Part shown: piece after piece, positions 1 through 8,105 of the stretch | Position numbering within the stretch: position 1 is the stretch's first letter | Layout of the letters: each line of letters opens with the position of its first letter | The notes under the pieces: generated by a model | Told to the model about the DNA's origin: nothing | Database searches by the model: none | What the model saw: the letters and a program-made list of their open reading frames with translations, nothing else | Assembly (NCBI RefSeq): GCF_004028275.1 | Contig: NZ_CP035033.1 | Span: forward strand, 2,166,501 to 2,230,500 | Length of the DNA: 64,000 nucleotides | Direction: 5' to 3' | Origin: Hydrogenovibrio thermophilus | GTDB taxonomy: Bacteria > Pseudomonadota > Gammaproteobacteria > Thiomicrospirales > Thiomicrospiraceae | Position numbers and translations under genes: made by a program

Positions 1-1454
1 GCATGCCGATTTTCCTCGGCATCATGTACTTGATTTTCGCCTTGTCGATTACCATCGGTAATGTCTTCATCGACTTTTTCGACATCGGCGCTCAAGCCTT
101 ATTCGTGGATGGCCCGGCTCAAGTGATGAACGCTCTGCACAGCCCCGAATGGCTGACAGTATTACTGACCCAGGGTGTCGGCGGCGGCTTGCAAGTCGTA
201 GCGACGTTCATCCCGGTCATCGGCGGCCTATTCCTACTCTTATCGATACTGGAAGAAACCGGTTACATGCAACGCGCGGCGTTTATCATGGACCGCTTCA
301 TGCGCCGCCTCGGTTTGTCCGGCCAAGCGTTCATTCCGCTGGTGGTCGGTTTCGGCTGTAACATTCCGGCCGTGCTCGCCAGCCGTACCTTGCCGGACGA
401 ACGGGTTCGCATTATGACGGTCATGATGACGCCATTTATGTCTTGCAGCGCCCGTTTGACGGTCTATGTGCTGTTTGCCACTGCCTTCTTCGCCGATAAC
501 GCCACACTGCTCGTGTTCTCGCTGTACCTCATCGGAATCTTAGCCGCGGTCGTCACCGCGCTTTTGCTGAAACACACTTTGCTGCAAGGCGAAACCGCTC
601 CGCTGCTGATGGAACTGCCGACTTACCACCGCCCGTCACTGATGAACATCGGGCTGAACACCTACAACAAAATGAAAGGCTTTATTTTCGGCGCGGGTAA
701 AATCATCGTTGTCATCGTTTTACTGATTAATGTCTTCAACAGCCTTGGCACGGACGGCTCGTTCGGCCATGAAAACCAGTCGGATTCGGTCTTGAGCAGC
801 ATTGCCAAAACCGCGACCCCCATCGTCGAACCGCTGGGCGTGAATGAGGACAACTGGCCGGCGACCGTCGGTTTATTGACCGGGATTCTCGCCAAAGAAG
901 TCGTGGTCGGTGCGCTGGATGCGCTGTATCAATCCATGGACGAAGTGCCGCAAGCGGAAACCACCGACGAATACGACTTCTGGGGTGAAATCGCCACCGC
1001 TTTCCAGACGATTCCGGAAAACCTGCAAAAATTCATCACCGACCTGACCGATCCACTTGGTTTGGAAGCCCTCACCAGCACCTCCGATTCCGAAAAAGCG
1101 GCCGAAGAACTGGACATCGCCGCCACGACATTGGATAAGATGGTCAAACACTTCAACGGTGAAGTCGCCGCTTATGCCTATTTGCTGTTGGTCTTGCTGT
1201 ACTTCCCGTGCGTGGCGACCTTCGCCGCCATCAAAAAAGAACTGGGCTGGCGCTGGGCCAGTTACAGCGGCGTTTGGAGCCTCTTCCTCGGTTACAGCGT
1301 GGCCGTAAGCTTCTATCAAATCATGACGTTCAATGCGCACCCGGTTACCAGCAGTGTTTGGCTGGGGATTTTCGCCGCCGGTTATCTATTGCTGTACGCC
1401 CTCTTGAAACGCATCGGCCAAAAGTCGTATCATTCGATTAATACCCAATTTTAA
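1..1454 (+). CDS. feoB: Ferrous iron transporter FeoB, C-terminal part (5' end outside window)
   Basis: This is the membrane half of FeoB, the inner-membrane Fe(II) transporter; the N-terminal GTPase domain lies outside the window, so the ATG at base 3 is internal. The visible 483 residues are strongly hydrophobic, with two Gate-type segments. The first contains GFGCNIPA, whose cysteine (about visible residue 119) lies in the conserved FeoB pore motif. The second contains GILAKEVVVGAL. The soluble insert between membrane segments near the C terminus is normal for gammaproteobacterial FeoB. The feoC-like gene starts 15 bp downstream, so the two are almost certainly co-transcribed. Identification is firm; only the length is unknown. 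Confidence 0.95.
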   Translation, partial: MPIFLGIMYLIFALSITIGNVFIDFFDIGAQALFVDGPAQVMNALHSPEWLTVLLTQGVGGGLQVVATFIPVIGGLFLLLSILEETGYMQRAAFIMDRFMRRLGLSGQAFIPLVVGFGCNIPAVLASRTLPDERVRIMTVMMTPFMSCSARLTVYVLFATAFFADNATLLVFSLYLIGILAAVVTALLLKHTLLQGETAPLLMELPTYHRPSLMNIGLNTYNKMKGFIFGAGKIIVVIVLLINVFNSLGTDGSFGHENQSDSVLSSIAKTATPIVEPLGVNEDNWPATVGLLTGILAKEVVVGALDALYQSMDEVPQAETTDEYDFWGEIATAFQTIPENLQKFITDLTDPLGLEALTSTSDSEKAAEELDIAATTLDKMVKHFNGEVAAYAYLLLVLLYFPCVATFAAIKKELGWRWASYSGVWSLFLGYSVAVSFYQIMTFNAHPVTSSVWLGIFAAGYLLLYALLKRIGQKSYHSINTQF

Positions 1455-1469
1455 CCACGGTGGGGTCCA

Positions 1470-1751
1470 ATGATTCTATTGGAGCTGAAACGTTACATCC
1501 GAACACACCAAAATGTCACAGAAGAAAACATTCTGAACCATTTTGACATCTCCCCCGATACGCTGGAAGGCTTGATTCGCCCCCTCATCGACCAAGGCCA
1601 CATCAAGGAGTCTTTCGCCCAGGCCAGTTGCGCCAGCGGACAATGCCAATCCGGCTGCGGACACAATGACGCCGACAAACACTACTTCTGGACCGACAAA
1701 CGCCACAAATCCCTGACGATTCCATTGGAAATCCAACCCGCCGCCCATTAA
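1470..1751 (+). CDS. feoC: FeoC-like winged-helix protein
   Basis: A 93-residue protein directly after feoB. Its first ~50 residues form a small winged-helix (LLELKRYIRTHQNVTEENIL start), and a cysteine cluster follows (CASGQCQSGCGH, about residues 54-66). FeoC proteins bind an Fe-S cluster through such cysteines and are thought to protect or regulate FeoB, possibly in response to oxygen or iron. The 15-bp gap after feoB and the GGTGGGG purine-rich stretch before the ATG support operon expression. Four cysteines are visible in the loop. The role is inferred from family and position; feoA is not in the window and presumably lies upstream of feoB. Confidence 0.88.
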   Translation: MILLELKRYIRTHQNVTEENILNHFDISPDTLEGLIRPLIDQGHIKESFAQASCASGQCQSGCGHNDADKHYFWTDKRHKSLTIPLEIQPAAH

Positions 1752-1813
1752 AAATTTTTTACCCCATTCCGGGAATTGGCATTGACTTTGCATGTAGGTT
1801 GGACAACTATAAT

Positions 1814-2076
1814 GGGCACCTCGATTAACCCCGAATAAAATTCTGCGGGACTTAAAGGTCACTTATTCTAGGCGCGACTCGCCGGTCTTAGTCATTCTAT
1901 GGCCAAGAGTCGTAACAACGAAGAAGTGGTCTTTAAGCCCCGCCCGAAGGGGCTTAGCCAAGTTCGCCAGTTCTACGTTGTGAACGTTTGCAAGGTCTAG
2001 ACATTCCTTCACGTTCACGCCTTGATCTGACAAACTTGGCGTTGCCAGAATTCATTGGGGGTTAATCGAGGTGCCC
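1814..2076. repeat. 263-bp structured element with perfect 19-bp inverted ends (MITE-like, or a structured RNA)
   Basis: The ends GGGCACCTCGATTAACCCC (1814-1832) and its exact complement (2058-2076) are 19-bp terminal inverted repeats, flanked on both sides by TAAT, which looks like a 4-bp target duplication. Inside lie two imperfect stem-loops: an ~18-bp helix pairing about 1845-1862 with about 1932-1949 (with G-T wobbles), and a second between about 1961-1974 and 2025-2038. No ORF of useful length exists. Inverted ends plus a direct repeat favour a miniature transposable element. The wobble-rich helices and a TATAAT just before base 1814 leave a structured non-coding RNA possible. It does not match the usual features of 6S RNA, tmRNA, RNase P RNA or 4.5S RNA as I know them. 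Confidence 0.6.
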
Positions 2077-2110
2077 TAATCCTACAACGAAACGAAGTAG
2101 CACCGCTCCC

Positions 2111-3055
2111 ATGAATAGATGGTTTCAAAAAGGCAATTCCAGACGGTTTTTCCGAATCGACATGCCGGTTCGGCTTTTCATCACCCCGTCGTCTCCGATT
2201 AAGGATCGGGAAATTTATGCCACCGGCGTCGATTATTTTCCGCCGATTGTCCAAAAGCTGATTGCCAAACAAAAAAGCGACACCTTGTATTGGTTGGGCC
2301 GCATCCAGGATCAAAAAGTCCTGGTGACCGAGCTGTTCAACGAGGTCATCGACTTTGTGGAGTTTTTCGGCGAGTGCGCCAAGTCGCTTTCCCAGGGCAT
2401 CAACCCCCGTCTGGACCCAAAGTACTGGGTGCAGATCAATCAGAAGAAACAAGGCTTCCAAAAGGTCGAGGCGCTTCACCAGTCGTCACCGAAGACCTAC
2501 CGTTATTTCAAGATGATTGAAGAGAAATACATGACGTTTCTGGAGTCGATGATTCACAGCATCACCCACTCCACGGCCAGCCAGTTCGAAGCGAACATCC
2601 AACTGCCCTACGCCTTTAAAATCGACGAAACCATCGAGCTGTTCAAAAACGAGAAATTCGCCAAAATTCCACTGGTGCAATCGATTTATTCGCTGTGCTC
2701 CCTGATGGATACCTATCTGGAAGCCTATCGCCAGATCAACGACGACAATGTGATGCGACAATATCCGCAGGAATGGCGGCTGCAACAAGCCAACGTCAGT
2801 GCCTCAGGCCTGGCGGTTTTACTGAATAAGCGTTTTCAGCCCTTCGAAAAAGTCGATGTGTTTTTCTATTTCCCGTCCCACGACAAAACCTTGCAGTTCA
2901 GCGGCAATATTGTCGATATCCGCACCATCGACGATGCCTACAAGGAACGGGTCGCCATCAACTTTGAATTTCCGGATGGCAAGAGTCAGGATTTCCTGCA
3001 AAATGAAATTCAGCGCTTCGAAATCGAAGAATGCATGCACTTTAACTTCGCTTAG
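2111..3055 (+). CDS. PilZ-like protein with a large internal insertion
   Basis: A 314-residue soluble protein. The two halves of the c-di-GMP-binding PilZ signature are present but far apart: RRFFR at residues 11-15 and NVSASG at 228-233, followed by a PilZ-like beta-rich tail. Ordinary PilZ domains have only about 20-40 residues between these motifs; here about 210 mostly helical residues intervene. The gene at 3543-4475 (minus) has the same layout, so they are divergent paralogues. A role as c-di-GMP effector, perhaps in motility or surface growth, is inferred from family only. The start follows the structured element by 34 bp, and the ribosome site is weak. The next gene follows 17 bp later and may be co-transcribed. 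Confidence 0.75.
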   Translation: MNRWFQKGNSRRFFRIDMPVRLFITPSSPIKDREIYATGVDYFPPIVQKLIAKQKSDTLYWLGRIQDQKVLVTELFNEVIDFVEFFGECAKSLSQGINPRLDPKYWVQINQKKQGFQKVEALHQSSPKTYRYFKMIEEKYMTFLESMIHSITHSTASQFEANIQLPYAFKIDETIELFKNEKFAKIPLVQSIYSLCSLMDTYLEAYRQINDDNVMRQYPQEWRLQQANVSASGLAVLLNKRFQPFEKVDVFFYFPSHDKTLQFSGNIVDIRTIDDAYKERVAINFEFPDGKSQDFLQNEIQRFEIEECMHFNFA

Positions 3056-3072
3056 AGGAATTTGATTACACT

Positions 3073-3498
3073 ATGCCAGGTCGCAATCACACAGTCGAAG
3101 CCGGATTTTTGGACGCCCTCCCCGCCTCCTATCGAGACGCGGCCGCCGACCTCCTGCATTTCTATCGTCTGAGTCAATTGCTGGACATGCGCCAGAACGG
3201 CGTTTACCCGGAAGTTCAGGATCGCTTCGACCTGAAACCGATACAGTGGTTTGAAATTCTGGACGCCGTCATCCTCACCAAAGTGAGCTATTTCGACGTC
3301 ACCACCCAAATGAGCCCCAAACACATCAACAAACTGTTGGAAATCACCGCGTTTGCGTTACACCATCCCGGCGCGCCCTTATCGGAAATCTACCAACTGG
3401 TGGAAAAGGATTATCATTTTTTCGCCGACTGGCTGAAACAAGTGCAGGAAGTCCGTATGGAGTTCGTCAAACACGCCAAAGCCAAAGGCCTGCTCTAG
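3073..3498 (+). CDS. Conserved-looking hypothetical protein between two PilZ genes
   Basis: A 141-residue soluble, mainly helical protein that I do not recognise. It has no signal peptide, membrane segment, cysteine pattern or nucleotide-binding motif. AGAGGA lies 13 bases before the ATG. It begins 17 bp after the first split PilZ gene on the same strand and converges with the second one (stop-to-stop gap 44 bp). The grouping suggests that it works with the PilZ proteins, for example as partner of their helical insertions, but this is context only. Confidence 0.65.
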   Translation: MPGRNHTVEAGFLDALPASYRDAAADLLHFYRLSQLLDMRQNGVYPEVQDRFDLKPIQWFEILDAVILTKVSYFDVTTQMSPKHINKLLEITAFALHHPGAPLSEIYQLVEKDYHFFADWLKQVQEVRMEFVKHAKAKGLL

Positions 3499-3542
3499 CA
3501 ACCTCTGATTCAATCAGTGGCTCCAACAATCAATAGAAAATG

Positions 3543-4475
3543 TCAGAACAGTGCCAAGCCGTTCTTTGACGCCAAAGACATGGCGTCCTGCAGTTCACGG
3601 TGCTGCTCGAACAGCGTGATGATTTCGGCGTGCTCACGGCTGAGAAACTCGAACTCCACCCCGATCTTATAGGCAAACTCGCTGTTTTTCAGCGCCTTAT
3701 TCAATACGATTTTGCCGCGGCACACCAAAATATTATCGTCCAATTGCATGAAAATATTCATGTGCGCGAACTTTTCGAAGGTCTCGTTGGTGTTGAAACT
3801 GAAACCGCCCGCACTGATATTAACCGGCATCACCGGCCAGGAACCCGGGTCGGAAATCGAATGGTAAGCCTCTTTCAAGCGGGCGAAAACGGTTTCGTAA
3901 AAATTGAGTTTTTGAATCAATAATTCCAGTGCTTTGGCGGGCAAAATGCCGCGTTCGCTTAATTCACCTAAATTGGATACGTAATCGGTCTCGTCGAAGT
4001 TCGGTTTGATTTTACGCGGAAACAGGAAAATTTTACCGTCGATGCTGTTCTGCACCGACTCAATCAACTCATGAAGGTGATCGCTGACCTGCAGGTAAAA
4101 GCCCTCGATCAACGGGCCGACCTTGGAAACGTTACTGACTTCCGGCGGAGTGATTTTGCGGTCTTCGCGTAACCGGAACTTATAGTCGTGGCGTAAACGC
4201 GGATCGTGCCCTTCGATGATGTCGTCCAGCAACCAGGCCATGTAATCGATGCGGTGATTCAGCATGTGGAAAATCCGTAACGCATCGGATGTCGGCGAAA
4301 AAGCCTCGCTCAACAACTCCCGAATGTCATGATCCAGTTCTTCAAGATGAAACGCTTCCTGACGTTTAATCAACTTATCGCGGTTCACGCGCAAATGACG
4401 GCCCTGCACATCCACTGTTTCAAAATACAGCGGAATCTCCACATCGTATCGAAAAAAACGTCTTACATTCGCCAC
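3543..4475 (-). CDS. PilZ-like protein with a large internal insertion (paralogue)
   Basis: A 310-residue soluble protein with RRFFR at residues 5-9 and NISAGG at 219-224, the two PilZ hallmark motifs, separated by about 210 residues of mostly helical sequence. The C-terminal ~90 residues (NIFMQLDDNILVCRGKIV and IGVEFEFL) look like the PilZ barrel. The arrangement copies that of the plus-strand gene at 2111-3055, though overall identity looks low. In PilZ domains the arginines and the N/D-x-S-x-x-G loop wrap c-di-GMP, so binding is plausible. Targets are unknown. A copy of the 10-bp palindrome sits in the gap upstream of this gene. Confidence 0.75.
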   Translation of the reverse strand: MANVRRFFRYDVEIPLYFETVDVQGRHLRVNRDKLIKRQEAFHLEELDHDIRELLSEAFSPTSDALRIFHMLNHRIDYMAWLLDDIIEGHDPRLRHDYKFRLREDRKITPPEVSNVSKVGPLIEGFYLQVSDHLHELIESVQNSIDGKIFLFPRKIKPNFDETDYVSNLGELSERGILPAKALELLIQKLNFYETVFARLKEAYHSISDPGSWPVMPVNISAGGFSFNTNETFEKFAHMNIFMQLDDNILVCRGKIVLNKALKNSEFAYKIGVEFEFLSREHAEIITLFEQHRELQDAMSLASKNGLALF

Positions 4476-4518
4476 TCTTGGGCCGTCCTTTATTATGCTT
4501 GCTTAATCGTGATTCTAG

Positions 4519-4528
4519 CCAGGCCTGG
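4519..4528. repeat. CCAGGCCTGG palindrome, intergenic
   Basis: Exact copy 23 bp after the stop of the esterase gene and upstream of the split-PilZ gene. The right flank is tcattttt. Confidence 0.9.
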
Positions 4529-4550
4529 TCATTTTTCGACCACTGTATTT

Positions 4551-5225
4551 TTATATCAGCAAATGGCGTTGAATGAAATGGGCAATATCACGGACTTCCT
4601 CGGCACACACCTGATGCGGCATCCCCGGATAGACGTGCCACTCCACCGCCCGCCCGAGCGTTTGCAAGGCGTCGCGTGACGACTCGGCCACGGTGAAAGG
4701 GCAAATCGGATCGGCCGTCCCATGCCCCAGAAAAATCGGGCAGGCATCCGGCTGGACATAAGCATCCGCCAGCGCATCCTGATGCGGAAAATAAGTCGAC
4801 AACCCCATGATACCGGCCAGCGGCGCTTCATAACGCAACCCGGCTTGCAGGACAATCACCCCGCCTTGCGAAAACCCAGCCAGCAGAATGCGCTCGCTTG
4901 GAATCCCTTTCGTCTGTTCCGCCCGAATCCAACCGTGTACTTGGGCCAGACTTTGCTCAATACCCGGCCAATCAACCTGTTCCGTTAGATGAATGGTCTT
5001 AATGTCATACCAGGCCGTCATGGGTTCCCCCAAATTCACGGTGACCGGCTGCACCGGAGCATTCGGAAACACAAAACGAATGCCATGGTCTTCCGGTAAC
5101 CCCAGATGCGGCAACAACCCTTCAAAGTCATGGCCGTCGGCTCCCAGACCATGCAGCCAAATCACGCTGGCGTTGGCGGTTCCTTGGCGGGGTTCAATGA
5201 TAATGGGCGGTTTTCCTTCCGGCAT
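4551..5225 (-). CDS. Alpha/beta hydrolase, carboxylesterase/phospholipase family
   Basis: A 224-residue cytoplasmic serine hydrolase of the carboxylesterase type (EstB/YpfH-like). It shows the early WLHGLGADGHDF oxyanion segment, the nucleophile elbow GFSQGG (about residue 115-120), an aspartate in GTADPICP and the catalytic histidine in GMPHQVC. These are the Ser-Asp-His triad positions expected for short acyl-ester or lysophospholipid hydrolases. Length matches the family. It lies alone between the PilZ gene and lptM, reading away from lptM-lysA, so context gives no substrate. Confidence 0.88.
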   Translation of the reverse strand: MPEGKPPIIIEPRQGTANASVIWLHGLGADGHDFEGLLPHLGLPEDHGIRFVFPNAPVQPVTVNLGEPMTAWYDIKTIHLTEQVDWPGIEQSLAQVHGWIRAEQTKGIPSERILLAGFSQGGVIVLQAGLRYEAPLAGIMGLSTYFPHQDALADAYVQPDACPIFLGHGTADPICPFTVAESSRDALQTLGRAVEWHVYPGMPHQVCAEEVRDIAHFIQRHLLI

Positions 5226-5382
5226 TCGAGTTCCTCATTCCCTGTTCACGTCCGTTGATTGTCGATATTTTACCCAAACCCGCGCCTGCTCCGCCAACTT
5301 TCCGGCGCAAGATGCAATGTTTTTCATTTGCGGTACGGATAGGCTAAAATAGCGCCTTTAATCACACCGGGGATGGCCGACC

Positions 5383-5649
5383 ATGTTTCGCTTCCAAAAT
5401 GCAGGTTCTCAACACATAACGCGCAGGGCAACGGCCGTCAAAGCGTTATTCGGTGTTCTATTGCTTGCCATTGGCAGCATCAGCCTTTCCGGCTGCGGAA
5501 AAAAAGGGCCGCTATACCTGCCTGAAAAACCGCAGGAAGTGACCGAGGAATCGTCCACAACCGAGACGGCCACCGACAACGCGGCAGCCCCAGCGCCCGA
5601 TACAGAACCGACCGAACAATCGACCGAACCCAAACAGGAAACACCATGA
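5383..5649 (+). CDS. lptM: Small lipoprotein LptM (YifL-like)
   Basis: An 88-residue protein with a lipoprotein signal: a hydrophobic stretch ending LSGC, the lipidated cysteine being residue 38. It is followed by the diagnostic CGKKGPLYLPEKP motif and an acidic, Thr/Glu/Pro-rich tail. In enterobacteria LptM (YifL) binds the outer-membrane LPS translocon LptDE and helps it mature, and its gene commonly sits just upstream of lysA/dapF. Here its stop overlaps the lysA start by 4 bp (ATGA), so the genes are translationally coupled. The N-terminal ~17 residues are longer than usual, and a later start is possible. Confidence 0.85.
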   Translation: MFRFQNAGSQHITRRATAVKALFGVLLLAIGSISLSGCGKKGPLYLPEKPQEVTEESSTTETATDNAAAPAPDTEPTEQSTEPKQETP

Positions 5650-6911
5650 GCCAAATCCCACAACCTTTCCATTATCAGAACGACACCCTTTATGCCGAAG
5701 GCTGCCCGCTGGAGAGTCTGGCTCAGCAATACGGGACCCCGCTGTACGTTTACTCGCGTGAAGCCTTTGAAGAACGCTGGCAAGCGTTCGACACCGCTTT
5801 CGGCGACCAACCGCATCTGGTCTGCTACGCGGTCAAGACCAACTCCAATCTGGCGATTTTGAACCTTCTGGCACGCCTGGGTTCCGGCTTCGACATCGTC
5901 TCGCAAGGCGAGTTGGAACGCGTCTTGAAAGCCGGCGGCGATCCGGCCAAAGTGGTGTTTTCCGGTGTGGCGAAAAAACCGGCTGAAATCGAACGCGCCT
6001 TGACTGTCGGCATCCGCTGCTTCAATATCGAATCCCACGCCGAGTTGGACCGCATTCAATCGGTCGCGCAGCGCCTCGACATCGTTGCGCCGATTTCGAT
6101 TCGCGTCAACCCGGATGTCGACGCCAAAACCCACCCCTATATTTCGACCGGCTTAAAAGACAACAAGTTCGGCGTGGACATCAACACCGCCCCGCAACTC
6201 TATGCCGATGCCCAAAAACTGTCTCATATCGATATCATCGGCATCGACTGCCACATCGGTTCGCAACTGACTGAAATCACCCCGTTTGTCGATGCGCTGG
6301 AACGGGTTTTGAAGCTGAAAACCGCTTTGGAAGCACAAGGCATTCACCTGCACCATCTGGACTTGGGCGGCGGCTTGGGCATCCAATACACCGACGAGCA
6401 GCCGCCGGCGGTGCGCGATTACATCCTGGCGATTCTCACCAAATTGAATGACCCGTCGATTGAAGTCATTATCGAGCCGGGCCGGGCCATTGCCGGAAAC
6501 GCCGGCGTTCTGCTGACGGAAGTCGAATACCTTAAACCGACCGAGCACAAGAATTTCGCCATTATCGATGCCGCCATGAATGACCTGATTCGCCCGGCAC
6601 TGTATCAGTCCTACCAGACCATTCAGCCGGTTACACAACGCAAAGACGGTGACGAGGCCGAATGGGATATCGTGGGGCCGGTATGCGAAACCGGCGACTT
6701 TTTAGGCAAAGACCGCCGCTTGAACTTGAAAGCCGGAGACATCTTGGCGGTCATGTCATCCGGCGCCTACGGTTTCACGATGAGTTCGAACTACAATACT
6801 CGCCCGCGCGCGGCCGAAGTGTTGGTGGACGGCGACCAGGCTTATGAAATCCGTCCGCGCGAAACCTACGACGATTTGATGGGATCGGAAAAATTATTAC
6901 CTACCGTCTAA
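5646..6911 (+). CDS. lysA: Diaminopimelate decarboxylase
   Basis: A 421-residue PLP enzyme for the last step of lysine synthesis, meso-diaminopimelate to L-lysine plus CO2. YAVKTNSN (about residue 59-66) contains the lysine that binds PLP, HIGSQ is the conserved barrel motif, GGGLG binds the phosphate and EPGR contributes to substrate binding. CETGDF near residue 347 carries the C-terminal active-site cysteine, and the length is typical. It overlaps lptM by 4 bp. It converges with the minus-strand gene at 6931, leaving only 19 bp between stops. Confidence 0.97.
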   Translation: MSQIPQPFHYQNDTLYAEGCPLESLAQQYGTPLYVYSREAFEERWQAFDTAFGDQPHLVCYAVKTNSNLAILNLLARLGSGFDIVSQGELERVLKAGGDPAKVVFSGVAKKPAEIERALTVGIRCFNIESHAELDRIQSVAQRLDIVAPISIRVNPDVDAKTHPYISTGLKDNKFGVDINTAPQLYADAQKLSHIDIIGIDCHIGSQLTEITPFVDALERVLKLKTALEAQGIHLHHLDLGGGLGIQYTDEQPPAVRDYILAILTKLNDPSIEVIIEPGRAIAGNAGVLLTEVEYLKPTEHKNFAIIDAAMNDLIRPALYQSYQTIQPVTQRKDGDEAEWDIVGPVCETGDFLGKDRRLNLKAGDILAVMSSGAYGFTMSSNYNTRPRAAEVLVDGDQAYEIRPRETYDDLMGSEKLLPTV

Positions 6912-6930
6912 AAGATAAGAAATTTCCGGG

Positions 6931-8094
6931 CTAGTTTTCCGGGATTTCATAACGCCCGGCCAACCAAAGATGAATGGCACTGAGTTGCTCGGACGTCGGC
7001 AGCTGGTTTTCTCCCTGACGCACCCGCGCCAGCTTGGGCATTTCTCCCGGCGCGTCTCCCTTCGACGCCGTTTCGGACAGGTGCAACAAAATGCCCACCA
7101 ATTCGCCATGCAACTGCCATACCCATAACGCGGCTTTACCGGCTTCGTAATCCGGCCAATCGGTCAACCAGTAGTGATTCTGCAAATGGCTCAAGGCCTC
7201 CCATTCGGCTTTTTGCGTCAAACGCACCGGATGACTGCACAAGTCCTCCGGCGGCAATGTGTGCGATGCGGATTCGGAAAACCACCAGGCCTGGTAGATT
7301 TTCTCCACATCCACCAGATAACGACAAGCACCGATGGCATCCAATTCGGACGCCGGTACGTGTAACCATTCGGCCGCGCGATAAACATCCTCCAACTGGG
7401 CAATCAAGCTTTGGCATTGCATCGGCCGACACGGCAATTGCGCCAGGGAACGATGCAAGCGGGAACCAATCAGTTGCGGAAAGCGTGCCGCCAAGGACAA
7501 GGCCATGGAATTCACCCTTGGCAAGGTTTGCAAGCCCTCCAAACGGTCTTCATCCATCACGCAGACTTCCACAAAATCGGAAATTTCTTCGGTCACATAC
7601 CGTAAGCGCAACTTGCGTAGAAACTGCACGGTTTCCTGCTTGCCCGGCCAGCCGATTTCCGCCACCATCTGAGTACGTTTATCGTTCAACAATGCAACGA
7701 TTTCCGCCTCCGGCAACCCGGAGGCAACCAGTCGCCACGCCAGCATCGGGGAATGGTCCAATAGCTCCAGCAATTGCGGATAGCGCCCCACATAATGCAA
7801 CAGCGCCAATTGATGGGTCGGGAACAAGGCACAACTGTCTTTGACCCAATTGGGAATCTGTTTTCGCCAAGCACCGAGTTGACCGTAATCCGGCCAACTC
7901 AAAACGGCCAAGTCGTCGGGATAAGCCGGTACCGGTTCGGAACCGACCATCATATTGTCCCAGCCGGGAATGCCTAAAACTCCCATTTTCGGCATCCACT
8001 GACGCCCATCCACCCAAAGCACTTGGGCATCGATATCCCAATAACAGTGTTTGGCCAACTGTTTCTGTTGAATGGACAAGGCGGGTTTCATCAT
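6931..8094 (-). CDS. Hypothetical protein, 387 residues
   Basis: I do not recognise this protein. It is soluble and rich in Trp, Leu and Gln, with no signal peptide, membrane segment or nucleotide motif. The N-terminal part has several WxxG-type segments (ILWVDGRQWMPKMGVLGI region), the middle is helical, and the C terminus contains a tryptophan-rich HYWLTDWPDYEAG stretch. The repeated Leu/Ala helices around residues 90-210 could be a helical-repeat scaffold. It starts 11 bp after the stop of rlmI on the same strand, so it is probably the second gene of that transcript. It contains one exact copy of the 10-bp palindrome in frame as Gln-Ala-Trp. Confidence 0.75.
   Translation of the reverse strand: MMKPALSIQQKQLAKHCYWDIDAQVLWVDGRQWMPKMGVLGIPGWDNMMVGSEPVPAYPDDLAVLSWPDYGQLGAWRKQIPNWVKDSCALFPTHQLALLHYVGRYPQLLELLDHSPMLAWRLVASGLPEAEIVALLNDKRTQMVAEIGWPGKQETVQFLRKLRLRYVTEEISDFVEVCVMDEDRLEGLQTLPRVNSMALSLAARFPQLIGSRLHRSLAQLPCRPMQCQSLIAQLEDVYRAAEWLHVPASELDAIGACRYLVDVEKIYQAWWFSESASHTLPPEDLCSHPVRLTQKAEWEALSHLQNHYWLTDWPDYEAGKAALWVWQLHGELVGILLHLSETASKGDAPGEMPKLARVRQGENQLPTSEQLSAIHLWLAGRYEIPEN
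7285..7294. repeat. CCAGGCCTGG palindrome, coding
   Basis: Within the unrecognised minus-strand gene, read as Q-A-W. The left flank is aaaacca and the right flank tagatttt. Confidence 0.9.
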
Positions 8095-8105
8095 AGGACT
8101 CCGTC

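Noticed and set aside
1782-1813. TTGACT...TATAAT as a strong promoter for an RNA at 1814
   Set aside because: The spacing between the two boxes is about 20 bp, outside the normal range; kept only as weak support for the RNA hypothesis.
5409-6134. Long open frame (241 codons) antisense to lptM-lysA
   Set aside because: It is a shadow of high-GC third positions in lysA; lysA has complete family motifs and the antisense protein has none.
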